Made by a program: the position numbers and the translations under genes. Positions 1 through 12,600 of a stretch of DNA of 64,000 bases are shown piece after piece. Location of the stretch: positions 682,001 to 746,000 of the forward strand of contig NC_079971.1 of the NCBI RefSeq assembly GCF_029852145.1. The letters run 5' to 3'. How positions within the stretch are numbered: position 1 is the stretch's first letter; every line of letters starts with the position of its first letter. This DNA comes from Microplitis mediator (Eukaryota; Arthropoda; Insecta; Hymenoptera; Braconidae). A model generated the notes under the pieces. That model had not been told where the DNA came from, made no database searches, and was given only the letters and a program-made list of their open reading frames with translations.

Positions 1-887
1 TTTCCAAAAACCTCCTATAACTTGTAGCTGTCTAAATTATTTCTGCAACTAATTAAAGCATAATAATTTTGTAAAAATAATTTAAATCATAACCATGAAA
101 GAGTCCGGCAAAAATAACCCGAGCAACTTCGTTATGCAATTAATCCATGCAGCCGTTAATTGCATCACTCTTCTCGACTCTGGAATTTTTATGTATTCGC
201 GGTTATAAACCAGGTTTTGAATGCATAACTATGTAATGACAACCAGTAATATCAACCTAGAGCCTATTCAGTTCTATGAAATATAAAAAAAAAAGTTGAT
301 TCAACTAATATGTATTTAGTCTAAGCGGCATTTCCTTAATTTATTTATTTGCCATTTTTTTTTTCCAATAATTAGTAAAATTTTTTTTTCTTATCGCATT
401 TAGTTTTATTTGAATTTTTTTTTACCGAGAAATCGCTAATTACTCAATCGCTGGTAAATATATTTTTTAAGCTCAAGTAAAAAGAAAAAAAAATTTTAAA
501 TCCGCATAAATTTATAGTGTGGGTCTGGTTTATTTGACGGAACTTGTTTAATGCCAAAAATTAATTTAGTGTGCATGCGCGAATGATTGAAACGAATTTT
601 GTGGTAATAAATTAGCAGACGTCCTCGAGAATTTTGAAAACCACTATAAGATTTTCTGTCGTTTATATTTGTTATTTTGTTAAAATATGTCAACTGTGCC
701 AGGAATTACTGGCTAACTTTTATAATCATGTATTTTAGCTCTCGCTCCCGCGGTCTTTTAAAACCGAGTGATTTAAAACCGCGGTCGCACATATCGGCTA
801 GTTATCACTTTTATAAGTAGTCGGGTTTAACTTTTTTTATTTTTATTTTTATTTTAATACTACTTGTAATATTCATTAGATTCTAAT
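1..887. other. 5' flank of troponin C, no gene seen
   Basis: AT-rich DNA with homopolymer A and T runs and no coding signal that I can support. Its right part is the presumed promoter of the troponin C gene. Two CCGCGG hexamers (748-753 and 779-784) bound an imperfect inverted repeat, followed by a TATA-like TATAAG at 812-817, about 70 bases before the ATG. The promoter role is inferred from position only. Confidence 0.5.
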
Positions 888-2834
888 ATGGTAAGTGCCT
901 CGATAATTTTATGTTACATATGTGTAATAATGTTTTATTTTATTTAAATTATCTAGTGAAAGGTGTTTATGTTAATTATTATTTATTTTTATTTTTATTC
1001 AGGATGACTTGACGAAGGATCAAATTGTCCGTAAGTTAAATCATTAAATTATTATTTATGTTATTACGCTTCCGCTAGTTGAAAATTTTTATTTTATTTT
1101 ATAGTGATACGTAATTTATTTCTCTGACATGAAGATTTATTATTTTACACTTTTAATTCGTTTTTTGTATTTAAATTATCGTTAAACTGCTGGAGATACG
1201 GGAAAAAGTATAGAATACATTTTTGAAGGAAATTCAATTTCCTACAAGAAAGGTCATCATTGACTTTTATGTAAATTCAATAGTTTTCAGAGAAATTTGA
1301 TTTTAAGTTGAAAAAAAAAATTTTTTTTTTGATCATTATAGCAATTTTCGTTTTCAAAAGTTTTAAATTAAAATTATGGTTGAACTACTGGAGATACGTG
1401 AAATATGAAAAGGACCAATGGTGTTGGAAATTTAATTTACTACAAAAAAGTTATCACTGACTTTCATGTGAATCCAGTAGTTTTCATAGAATTTCAATTT
1501 AAAGTGAACTACCAAAATTTTTTTTTGATCATTATAGAAATTTTCGTTTTTAAATTTTGAAAATCAAAATTTTGATGAAACTACTGGAGATACGTGAAAT
1601 ATGAAAAGGACCAATGTTGTAGGAAATTTAATTTACTACAAAAAAGTTTTCACTGACTTTCATGTAAATTCAGTAGTTTTCATAGAATTTCAATTTAAAG
1701 TGAACTACCAAATTTTTTTTTTTGATCATTATAGAAATTTTCGTTTTTAAATTTTTAAAATCAAAATTTTGATGAAACTACTGCAGATATGTGAAATATG
1801 AAAAGGGTCAATGTTGTAGGAAATTTAATTTACTACAAAAAAGTCTTTACTGACTTTCATGTAAATCCAGTAGTTTTCATAGAATTTCAATTTAAAGTGA
1901 ACTGCCAAAATTTTTTTTTTGATCATTATAGAAATTTTCGTTTTAAAATTTTTTAAATCGAAATTTTGATGAAACTACCGCAGATACGAGAAAAATGAAA
2001 AGGGTCAATTTTGTAGGAAATCAAATTTCCTATCAGAAGTATTCATGCCATTTTTCACTTAAATCCAATAGTTTAGTCGCAATATAAATTAAAAGTAAAA
2101 AAATTTATTTTTTCAAGATAAGATTAAAAAAACACATTATTTGGTAATTTCTTAAGCCCGCATAATTCTCAGGCAATAAATAAATGTCAAAACAAAAATT
2201 TTCAGTCTTGAAGAAGGCATTCGATGCATTCGACCACGAAAAAAAAGGCTGCATTGGCACCGACATGGTCGGGACAATTTTAACGATGTTGGGCCACGAG
2301 CTCAGTGAAAACACACTGGCCGAAATAATTGCGGAGGTAGATGAAGATGGTAAATATATATCTGTCGTCGCCATAAATACTTATATAAATTTTTTTTAAT
2401 TAATAAACTAACCGGTAATAATGATTTATTAGTATATCAATTAATTAGTTAATTAATTTATTTCCTTAAGGATCCGGAGAGTTGGAATTCGAAGAATTTT
2501 GTACCCTGGCGGCAAGATTTTTAGTAGAAGAGGACACTGAGGCAATGCAACAAGAATTACGTGAAGCCTTCCGTCTATACGACAAAGAAGGAAACGGTTA
2601 CATAACAACAGACGTATTTCGCGATATTCTACACGAGTTAGATGACAAATTAACAAACGAGGAACTCGATTTAATGATTGAAGAAATCGATGCCGATGGC
2701 TCAGGCACACTCGACTTTGACGGTAATTTATTTATTTATTATTTATTATTTATTATAATTATTTATTTTATTGCGTAAAATTAAAATGTTTTATTGCAGA
2801 ATTTATGGAAGTGATGACTGGAGGTGATGACTAA
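888..2834 (+). CDS. TpnC: Troponin C, muscle calcium sensor
   Basis: Five coding exons: 888-890 (the ATG alone), 1003-1030, 2206-2349, 2471-2722 and 2800-2834. All have GT/AG borders and matching phases, giving 153 residues, the normal family length. The protein starts MDDLTKDQ and ends EFMEVMTGGDD, as in insect troponin C. It has four EF-hands. Hand I (FDHEKKGCIGTD) lacks the usual acidic ligands. Hand II (DEDGSGELEFEE) and hand IV (DADGSGTLDFDE) look fully able to bind calcium. Hand III (DKEGNGYITTDV) has Val at position 12 in place of Glu and is probably weak. Troponin C relieves troponin I inhibition on thin filaments when calcium binds. The intron directly after the start codon is typical of insect TpnC genes as I know them. 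Intron 2 (1031-2205) is largely tandem repeat. The insect isoform class is not assigned. Confidence 0.96.
1181..2100. repeat. ~195 bp tandem repeat in TpnC intron 2
   Basis: Five diverged units start near 1182, 1382, 1575, 1774 and 1971, spaced 193-200 bp. Each carries a variant of AACTACTGGAGATACG, then GTAGGAAATTTAATTTACTA, then TTTGATCATTATAGAAATTT. They belong to the wider GGAAATTnAATTTCC repeat group found at several other places in the window. Confidence 0.9.
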
Positions 2835-3480
2835 TTATCTTTTAAAATAATATATAAGTGAGAGAAATCTTGTCATCGCATATAAATTAAATAATTAAAA
2901 AGCTTAAGCACAAGATAAATTAAAATGACGATTTTTAAATTTACCGGGTACTTAAATTGCCGGTTAAAAATCGGCAGTGTCATGGATCTTTGTTAAAGTG
3001 ACGTGAATTCGTGTAATATTATTTTATGGACAAAGCCTAAGAGGGAAAGCCAACAGTGGAGCAACAAAACCGGAGGGGCTGTCAGGTCCTTCGTCAAATT
3101 AACGCCGATCTGTTGAATAATCGAATTCTTGGGCTTTACCATAAGGGTATCATTTAATCAACTGACATCTGTACTTGCATGTCTGACGTATGTATGTGGA
3201 TATAGGACGGACATGTTATGCACTGTCGGTTTACTTTTGGTTACTTATTCGGACTCATGAATATGCAATGATTTAACTCTTGTACATGATCTCCATTTAT
3301 GTTTATAATTCAATGGGTATTTAAAACAATTCTTCACCACTGTTTAAACCTTCAATTTAAATTATAATTCATGTTATTTTAATTTGAATAAATTTTATTT
3401 TATTTTACACTCCTGTTATTATTTTGTCAATTTAAATTTAAGAAAATATTTTTAAGTTATGTGGTAATTAATGGCGACAA
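2835..3480 (+). other. TpnC 3' UTR and flank
   Basis: Non-coding sequence after the stop codon. The first plausible polyadenylation signal is AATAAA at 3387-3392, followed by a T-rich stretch, giving a 3' UTR of about 580 bases. I see no further coding exon. Confidence 0.45.
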
Positions 3481-4060
3481 GTGGACTTGTAGGTAGCTCA
3501 CTGGAAAGGAAATTTGATTTTCTACAATTTTGGTATCAACAAAAAATTTTGTGGGACTGATATTTTCAAAGATATGGCGGTTTTAAGTGTAAGCTATAGA
3601 TGAATTTTTGGAAATCATTTTCATAATGATCAAAAACTTTAATCGGCTGTAACTTTTTAACGATTAGTCTTTGAATATTTTTTAAAGAGACCGAAATTGT
3701 CGGAAATTTAATTTTTTACAAATTTGGTACCAACAAAAAATTCTGCGGGACTGATATTTTCAAAGATATGGCGGTTTTAAGTGTAAGCTATAGATGAATT
3801 TTTGGAAATCATTTTCATAATGATCAAAAACTTTAATCAGCTGTAACTTTTAAACGGTTGGTCTTAGAATATTTTGTAAAAAGACCAAAATTGTAGAAAA
3901 TTCAATTTCCTACAATTTTGGTATCAACAAAAAATTTTATAAGAACGATATTTAAAAAGATACAGCTATTTTAACTATAACCTAATTTCGAAATTTTGAA
4001 AAAATAAAAAAATCACAAAATTCCATAACCCTCCCTGTCCTTTCTTAAAATATCCAGCCC
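3480..4060. repeat. ~190 bp tandem repeat (GGAAATTnAATTTCC group)
   Basis: Two and a half similar units contain GGAAAGGAAATTT, TGGTATCAACAAAAAATTT, ATGATCAAAAACTTTAATC and a GCTGTAACTTTTTAACG motif. The last unit ends in GAAAATTCAATTTCCTACAA. The group recurs at 7560-7680, 11945-12600, 14630-15560, 31130-31400 and 35588-35815. Confidence 0.85.
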
Positions 4061-6362
4061 TCAGAGAACAAATTTCCTTCGACTCCTAAAACTATTATCG
4101 ACATAAAAAAAAATAATAATAAAATCTGCAATTGAAATTATATTTAAGAACCGTAATTATTTTTATCCAGTACGTTAATCAACAAAACCATAGGGTTAAT
4201 AATAAACGTACACGTTACAGTATGATAATTGTAGCAGTGAGAAATTGTCCAAATTGGGATAGGAATCGTTGAGCGAGACACCGTAATGATATTGGTCAGC
4301 GAGCCATTCCCACGTTATACAAACACTTATTACTGGCTCTACGTATATATACACACAATATCTAGTCTGTATAAATTCAATGCTCCAGATATAACATAAT
4401 TTAGTACTCTAAAACTCTTCCACATATTTATAATTAATTATCCGCCGTCTCCTCATAAATATATGAATAATAATATGAAACTAACGACAGACTCCCAAAC
4501 ATTAATTATTATCAACATCTAGTTTGTGTTCAAACATAAACATAAGCCAAGTCTAGCAATACTTTCTCCATCAATTAGGCACCTGAGCTTCGTTAGCTCA
4601 CTTAAACGTGCACTTAAATAATGTGTAACGAGTCCACATGTATGTTTTGCCCATCAAATGTAATTATAAATTTTTACCGAGATTAAAAAAATTATTGTTT
4701 TTTTTTTCAAATGGTTAATCGGTTGTTTAATTAATTTAATCGTTAAAAAGTAGAAAATAAATAAATAATTTTATGTGCATTAGGGCGGAGATTCGTTATT
4801 TATTATGTAAGAGATATCGAAAGTCGGACGGAACTGACATTTCGTCTTCGTGACTCACATTTGTACAACGTGAGACAATTGAGTCCTTACTGCTTGCATC
4901 AGGACACTAATTCATTATTTTAAAAACTTAGCTATGGATTTGTTATGTAACTGACAATAATTTTAAAACGACGCCGCGGGAGTTAGACACACCTGTGTGA
5001 CCTTGTCTCTTATTTTTATTGAATATCAGGTCAATTTATTTTTATTCAGTTTTTAATTTTTATAATAAAAAAAAAAATGGAAATTAGGGACCATTGAATT
5101 CTTTGATAAATTATATACTTGCAATAAATGTGTGATTAGATTTTTTATTGACAAGTAAAAGGAACTGGCCCTGTTGAGAAATTATTTAAAAATTTCGAAA
5201 ATTATACTGGCCTAAAAAAATTTTTTCTGTGGAAATTTAAAATTTGGGGCCTTGTAAAAAAAAATTTTTAATAATTTTATATATTGAGATTTAGATTTAG
5301 ATTTCAAAAATAACAAGATAAATTTTGAAAATTACTATTTTGCTCAAAATAGCTCTTACAGTAAAAATATTAAACCCAGATAATTTTTTATTGATACCAA
5401 AATTGTATAAAATTAAATTTCCTTTCTAATAACCTCCCATAATATAAATTTATCTCCAATAATTACGGGGTATAATTTATTCTTTTTTTTTTATTCAAAT
5501 CCGGCGATTTGAACCCGAGTTACCATTCAATTTAAATCCAACAGTCGGCTAAAAAAAATTGGTAATAAAATAATTATAAAACAATTTCCGTGAATAAATT
5601 ATCATAATTACAAGCTCATTTCCATAATAATTACATGAAAAATAAAGTGCAGCCTAGAGCTAAAGGGTTGATAAAAGTCATTTAGTCAGTGTCTAATCAT
5701 TTAAAAATGATAACAATTTAATCCTATCATTATTATTATGATAAATAATAATAATATTAATTTTTTTACAACAATAATTAATTAAAGTTTCTCTGAGGTA
5801 TTATTTAATAGCAATTATTACGTATTGCCCATAGATAATCGGTCGTAATGGCCGAACGATTTACCTAGATCCGTCAGACGACCGATTTCTTTACTTGATA
5901 TTCTTAAAAAGAAGAAATCCCGGTATGCTGACCACCCGACTACGACTATTCAGTCTATCTACACACCTCACTATTCAATACTATATATATGTATATATAT
6001 ATATATCGTACCTACGTTACTGAGCAATGTCGTAATTGTTCGTTCAACCGTCACACAACATACTCAATGTACACTCCATCTACTCTACTCTGCTCAACTC
6101 GACTCAATTGTACACTACACATATTATATACACGTGCTTGAATAACTTTTTCCTGTACTTTTCTCTCTTTCTCAAATCAAACCTGTCTTCAATAAAATAA
6201 TCGATCGAATTAACGGGATTATTCAATCATAAAAATTACTTGTTACGGCTTATGCTATAACTTGTTAAAAAAAAAAATTAAATAATTTCTAGATAGTAAT
6301 AATTACTAACAATAATAATATAAATGATATATATAAAGCTTTTTTTGTAGCTACAAATATTT
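4061..6362. other. Intergenic, no gene seen
   Basis: AT-rich DNA without a supported exon. Two stretches are less simple in composition, 4225-4325 and 5815-5960, and might be conserved regulatory sequence, but nothing here identifies them. TA dinucleotide runs lie near 5985-6006. Confidence 0.5.
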
Positions 6363-6379
6363 TATATAGATTAGAAACC

Positions 6380-6465
6380 CGATCTCGCGCGAGGCTCAGC
6401 GCAGTGGGCAGCAGCAAAGACTTGGAATCGGAAGGATCCAGGTTCGAGCCCAGCGATCGCCAAAA
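6380..6465 (+). repeat. tRNA-derived SINE head or tRNA pseudogene
   Basis: The stretch has a Pol III A-box-like GGCTCAGCGCAGTGGG (from 6393) and a perfect B box GGTTCGAGCCC (6441-6451), followed by CAGCGATCGCCA. The 5' side does not pair with the 3' acceptor-like end, and the anticodon arm is irregular, so this is not a working tRNA. An AT-rich tail follows, as expected for a SINE. Confidence 0.6.
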
Positions 6466-7717
6466 TTTGTCCGTCAATTTTTAAAAAAATTCTTTATCTG
6501 TACCAGTATTGCCCTTATCCATTTTATAAATTTTTACCAGGCTATTTTCGGTATAAAATCTCACAGAACATTTGACTTACACCCAAAGCCAAAATTCTTT
6601 TGATATGAAATTTTAAAATTACCGCCAAAAAAATTGCCGAATATAATTTCTTATTACAAATATATATACATATGTATTGTTGAAGAATTTTTATTAGACG
6701 TAAAGTAAAAGGCGGGAAAAATGGGCCTTGTAAAAAATTTGAATCTGTAATTATTTTTTCAATCGGGATCTTGATAAATATTTATGTAAATTTCTACTGA
6801 TAATCACAACGATCAGTGGTATGAAATAATCTTTGATACATCGGCTGTGTAAAGTAAAAAAAAAGTTTTATTCAATGGAGGTAAGTGAATGAGTGAATGA
6901 CTTAATCCCGATGGGAGCGATCGTGAGAGCACGATCTGCTGACGACTGCGACCAAGAAATAAAATACTTTAAATAGTATAGAGTACCAGTACAAGTACCA
7001 GTACTCTAATACTCAAATATTATAATATGTACATATATATCTATAAGTAGATGTTTGAAGTAAACCGAGTTATGCGGTTCTCGAGGTCAAAATTAGCACC
7101 GCATTATGTATTATTCTCGGAGTAAGTAAAGGTATAAATAATAAAAAATATAAAAAAAAGAAAGAAATATTATTATTATTATTATGTAGTGAAAAGCAAG
7201 TCTCAATACAGGGCGTGCTGTTTTGTTTTCATTATCTTACCTCATGCGAGAAACATTGCGAGATACATATTACATATATATATATGTGCGGTTTAGTCAG
7301 TTGTTCTTTATATGTTATGTAGTAGTAATAGTAATAGTAATAGTAAAAACTTTATATGGATACAAATGGATAATTTATACACTCCTTAACGCCTTGAAAG
7401 GTGCACCGGCTCTAATATGTACTCATAAAAACACAATGTTCATCAAGATAAATCCATCTTTTAATTTAAAAAGTTAAATCAATTCTCTGTTTTTATTTCT
7501 ATAACTAATATTCGTTTGATTTGTTATTTCTCACGAATATGTATGAGATAAATATATGTCTGGTATGGTCGTTGGAAAGGAAATTTTATTTCCTATAATT
7601 TTCGTATCAATAAAGTGTAGTGTGAAATCAATTGTTTTACAGTTACAGCCGTTTCAATTTAAATTTCTTTGTATTCTTTAAATATTTATTTTTTTTCAAT
7701 TGAAAAATAATTAGGGA
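6466..7717. other. Intergenic with a short repeat fragment
   Basis: No gene is supported. Simple repeats occur at 7168-7186 (ATT) and 7322-7345 (AGTAAT). A single fragment of the GGAAATTnAATTTCC group lies near 7570-7680. Confidence 0.45.
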
Positions 7718-8520
7718 ATCATCCCGAGTCGAAATATTAGACGTAAATTGAACGTTCTTAACGTTTTAAACGTAAATTGAACGTTTTTAACGTAAATTGA
7801 ACGTTTTGAACGTAAATTGAACGTTTCGGACATTAAAAACTCAATTTGACAGCTTTTAACTTATTCAAAACGTAGATTGAAGTATCATAAATCGGCTCCC
7901 TGCCTTTATAAATCCGGAATAATTTCTCATGCAAAAATTTCTCAGCAATAATTACTCAAACAAAAATTGATCCGTCACAAAAATTTCTCGCTATATATTA
8001 TTTGCCTTGAAATTCTTCAAGAAAATATGCCTTGAGAAATTATTGCTGAGAAATTTTGTCGCAAGAAATTATTGCATGAGAAGAAAAAGACGGTCGCCTC
8101 ATAAATCGAAAACGTAACTAAAACCTATTTAGACTTACAATAAGAAAGCAGAAGTATATACCAAAAAATTTTTTTCATCGATTTTGTACTCCTGGATTAT
8201 AATCACGTCAATTCTCTAAAATTTTGTCGTCCGCTTTTCTGGCTCTTAAATAAAAAAATTCGTATTTTGAAAAAGAAATTTTTTTAGTTTCATACTTCTA
8301 TCTTCAACACTATTATATCTTTTCATATATTATGATATCAAGGTTATGAAAATTGTGATCACAAATATTGAAATAAATTAATTAATTTTATCATTAAACT
8401 AAAATCATAACTCATGAAATTACCAATTTTTTACGAACCAAAATACAAAAAAATCGTTCAATTTACTTTCAAAACGTTAAAAACGTTCAACTTACGTCTA
8501 ATATTTTGACTCGGGATTAT
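7718..8520. mobile_element. Foldback element with CCCGAGTC ends
   Basis: Terminal inverted repeats of about 48 bp begin TCCCGAGTCGAAATATTAG on the left; the right end reads CTAATATTTTGACTCGGGAT. Just inside the left end, AACGTAAATTGAACGTTTT is repeated several times. A second, inner inverted repeat carries AATTTCTCAGCAATAAT (near 7940) and ATTATTGCTGAGAAATT (near 8040). No transposase is present, so the element is non-autonomous. Confidence 0.8.
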
Positions 8521-10113
8521 TCGTAAAGAATCTTGAGCAAAAAAATTTACTTGGCTCAAAAAAAATTTCTTAAATCAAGAAAATTTTAATTATGATTCAA
8601 TAATTATTTTTTCAATTTTTTAATGAGAAATAAAACTCTGCCTCTACTTAAAAAGTAAAACCTTAAATCGCTTTAAAATAAATTTCCACAAATAATGATC
8701 GTTGATTTATAAACATGAATTTATCACCAGCATAACTTGAGCTAATAATTAAATTAAATGGACTTGTCATTAAGAGCAGATACTTGCGGTCTTAGTAAAT
8801 TTTTCATTAGCTATTTTATCATGCTCGCCGCTGGTTATCCACCCATACACACATCGACATCACCCATAAAATAAAAGAACTGCATCTTAGAAAGGAAAAT
8901 GTCCACCGATTGATTGATATTCCTCCGCAATCTACAAACTCAACTCTCCACACTCAACTAAAAGAATAAATACATAAAAACCAATGAAATTATTGCGAAA
9001 ATTCATTATTCTTACCATAAATCTTGCATCGGTGTCATAATGAATTTTTTATGAGAATAACAGCCGACCACCAAACGCCAGAACTTTTTTCAACGACCTT
9101 TTTATCCCGATTCATACTTGAAACTTTGAATGCAAACTCCCTCTCAAGTTCCTTTAATTAAAACCCTCTAAATATGCAATACAATTTTTTTCCTTAACAA
9201 TTCCGCGGTCCGCGGTTGCGTTTTTAATTTACTGTGAAAGGTAATTCCAACTAAAACTCAAGGGTTCTACTAATTTTTCGATGACTCAGCCCTCGGGCAT
9301 TTAATTATTACACTCAATATAATACTCGATACTCAACAAGTGCCATAATGTAACATTTAAGTGCAAGTTAAGTAATTTACGGACACGAAGGACACCGCCA
9401 ATAAGAAATACTAACGCACCTTTTTTTTTTTTTTTTTTGACTTATCACGTAACGATCAGTCGACATATTCGGTCCATTGTCTATTGTATTGTCGTCAATA
9501 CACATATATAAATATCAATATATGAGACTTGTGAGCATACCAGAGAGCAGGAAACATGAAAGATAAATATTATATTAAGAGATAAATATTAATTGCTGTT
9601 ACGGTTATAATTTCATAATATATTCAACGTCAAATATTTAGACATTCTATTTCAGAAAGCGTGTACTTGGAACACACGCTTACATATATCTATATATATT
9701 TTTTTTTTAATGAATTCTGCTTGTTATATTAGTTATTAATCTAATTGATTCAAATTATCATTGATCTAGTAGTCGGGAGTCGGTTGGTGGATAGATAAAT
9801 TTGACAGGAGTAATTTTTAAAATTAAACTGCTAATATAAACATTTTTTTATGTACATAGATATATATATTTAATGTCTTGCTATTAGTAGATTTGATATT
9901 CGAAAGTGTAAGTTTGTTTGAGTTATCTCACGCAACAGGATATTATCTCATATTTATATATATTTAGTGTTGTTGATCTTTGAACAGAAGTATTTGGTAA
10001 TTGTCAAGAAGGACATAGAATTTTTATGTAGATTTTAGATCTATCGAGTAGATAAAAAACATTTATTACAAAAAAAAATCGGTCTATCGGTTAACCCTGC
10101 GGACCAGCCTCAA
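8521..10113. other. Intergenic, no gene seen
   Basis: AT-rich DNA with a poly(T) run at 9421-9438. No exon, RNA gene or repeat border is supported. Confidence 0.45.
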
Positions 10114-10862
10114 AACTTCCCGCTATTTTCGAGCTCGTTGAGCTTGAAAACATTATTGTGAATACATTTTCGAGCTCGCAAATACTTTTGTATGCCGTTG
10201 TTTTGGAAAAAACCATTTTTTAGCATTTCTTTCTCCCACGATCTCGCGAACGAATTAACCAATTTTGATGGTTGGGGCAGCAATCGGCGTGTTTTATCAA
10301 GTTCTAAAGCTGATCAAATTTTGAAATTGATTTATCGAGCCGTTTTTGAGAAATTTCGAAAAAACAAAAAAAAAATTTTTTTGAATTCTTTCGTCAACGG
10401 TTTCTCTTGAACGAATGAACCGATTTTGATGGTTGAGGTAGCATTCGATGCGGCTTATAAAGTTTTAGAGCTGATTAGATTTTGGAATCAATCCATCGAG
10501 CGAATCAAAAGTTATTCAAATAAAACATTTTTAAAAAAATTGTATTTTTGAAATATCTCTGAACACACCCTACCGATTAAGCTCAAATTTTTACGACTTC
10601 AAGATATTAACAAGCCGCGTCGAATGACACCTCAAAGATCAAAATCGGTTCATCCGTTCAAAAGTTACAGAATATTTACATACGTACGTACGTACGTACG
10701 TACACACATACATACACTCGGATATCATCGTGAAATTAGTCAGGATAGCTTCCTAGAACCTCAAAACGTCAAAATCTGATAGAAATCCGGTTTTTGAAAA
10801 TCGGACCGAGACCAATAACTTCCCGAATTTTTGAAAATTTACAATTTTCTTAGCGGGAAGTT
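10114..10862. mobile_element. MITE-like element, AACTTCCCGCT ends, copy A
   Basis: The 749 bp element is bounded by AACTTCCCGCTA on the left and TTAGCGGGAAGTT on the right, with GATTTTGATGGTTG repeated inside. It contains a TACG/TACA microsatellite (10680-10715) next to ATCGGTTCATCCGTTCAAAAG. Copies at 24188-24881 and 33217-34175 share both ends and internal order. No transposase is seen. Confidence 0.85.
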
Positions 10863-11944
10863 TAAAAAATGGATTTTGCTGCTACTGTTGATGCAGATAT
10901 TTCAATGTAAAATGAATGCTAATTAATCAGAAAATGCTCTAATACTAATTGTATATATTTATTTTAATAAAGCGATAAATCAAAGTAATTTATTGTAAAT
11001 TATACAGATTTTAAGAAATAATCTTTGATAAAATGTTTTTTTTATAATCAGGTATTTTTATTTTCCCAGCTCAAAGTACCGACCGCGGGAAAAAAGTACA
11101 ATAAAATAATGAATAATATTTATTTGAGAAAACCCAGTAATTTATCATTTAATCCACCGACTACCGAGTTGAGGTGAAAGTGCTACAGTTGAAGAGTAAT
11201 TATTATTCTATTCAAAATAATATGTAATTTAATATCAAATAGATAGCAAAGTCAGGAACATTTGCCTTGCAATTTACAATTATGAACTTTTTAAATTAAA
11301 AATAAAAAAAATAAATGGCAATAAATTTAAGTTCGGGTACTGGGCAAAACAAGGAGGACAATGAGCGCCTTTAGCAGTTTTAATAAATGCTTAAGCAACA
11401 GAGTATTTAACGGTACACAGACTTAACAATCTCCTAACAATTAAATAGTTATTTATATAATTTAAAATATATTTTTATATTATATTTATTTTAATGTTAA
11501 TATGTAGATTGCCAAACGCAAGTGATAAATGGTCAACAATTGGCAAGATTAACAGGTTTACATTCAACTGGTAATATATAATAATCAAATTTATGCCTCA
11601 ATACCATTAATATTATTTTTTTACCATTTTCGTAGCTCCGAGGGGGCATGCAGAGCTGCTATGGACTAAAAGTACTTAATAAATCGAAGATATTTTAAAC
11701 TATTGGTATTATAAACACAGCATATGCTTGGCCACGCTTGGATAGCTGCAGTTTTACTTTCTCCTCAATAAATGATCTAGTAGACATTATAATATATGTC
11801 GAATATTTTATGGGTTTAACTACGATCATGACAAGTTTTATGAAAAATGCGAAACCGCAATGTTGCCAGTCTATTATTTCGCTTTATTTTTATATCGTTT
11901 CTAGAGAAAAAATTAATTTGTTTATGGGGGAGTGATTTTTTTGG
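10863..11944. other. Intergenic, no gene seen
   Basis: AT-rich DNA. Short reading frames here have no recognisable composition or motif. Confidence 0.4.
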
Positions 11945-12600
11945 ATAAATGGGAGTTTAGGCAGCTCACTGGAAAGGAAATTTAATTTCCCACAATTTTG
12001 GTATCTATGAAAAATTTTCTAGGATTGATAGTTTGGAAGATATCGCGATTTTAGGTGTAAGCTATAGATCCATTTTTGGAAATCATTTTTCATAATGATC
12101 AAAAACTTTAATCAGCTGTAACTCTTCAACGGTTGGTTTAAGAATGTTTTTTGCAGAGACAAAAATTGTAGAAAATTTAATTTACTATAATTTTGGTATC
12201 AGTGAAAAATTTTGTAGGATTGATAGTTTGGAAGATATCGCGATTTTAGGTGTAAGCTATAGATGAATTTTTGGAAATCATTTTTCATAATGATCAAAAA
12301 CTTTAATCGGCTGTAACTCTTTAACGATTGGTTTTAGAATATTTTTTGTGGAGACCGAAATTGTAGAAAATTTAATTTACTATAATTTTGGTATCAGTGA
12401 AAAATTTTGTAGGATCGATATTTTGCATGATATCATTATTTTAAGTGATCGTTGAAAATTTAATATTTTTGGAAAAATAATGAAATGTTTTAAACGGCTG
12501 TTACTTTTTAATGATTAGTTCAAGAAATTTTTGAAAAGGGCAAAAATTGAAGGAAATTAAATTTCCTTTACAAAAACCAACCATGATATCTGTTGAGATA
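11945..12600. repeat. ~190 bp tandem repeat (GGAAATTnAATTTCC group)
   Basis: About three units. Each has GGTATCAGTGAAAAATTTTG, GATATCGCGATTTTAGGTG, CATAATGATCAAAAACTTT and GGCTGTAACTC motifs, and unit borders are near the palindromic GAAAATTTAATTTACTATAA. Confidence 0.85.

Noticed and set aside
6380..6465. A functional tRNA gene
   Set aside because: The B box is perfect, but the acceptor stem does not pair and the anticodon arm is irregular.
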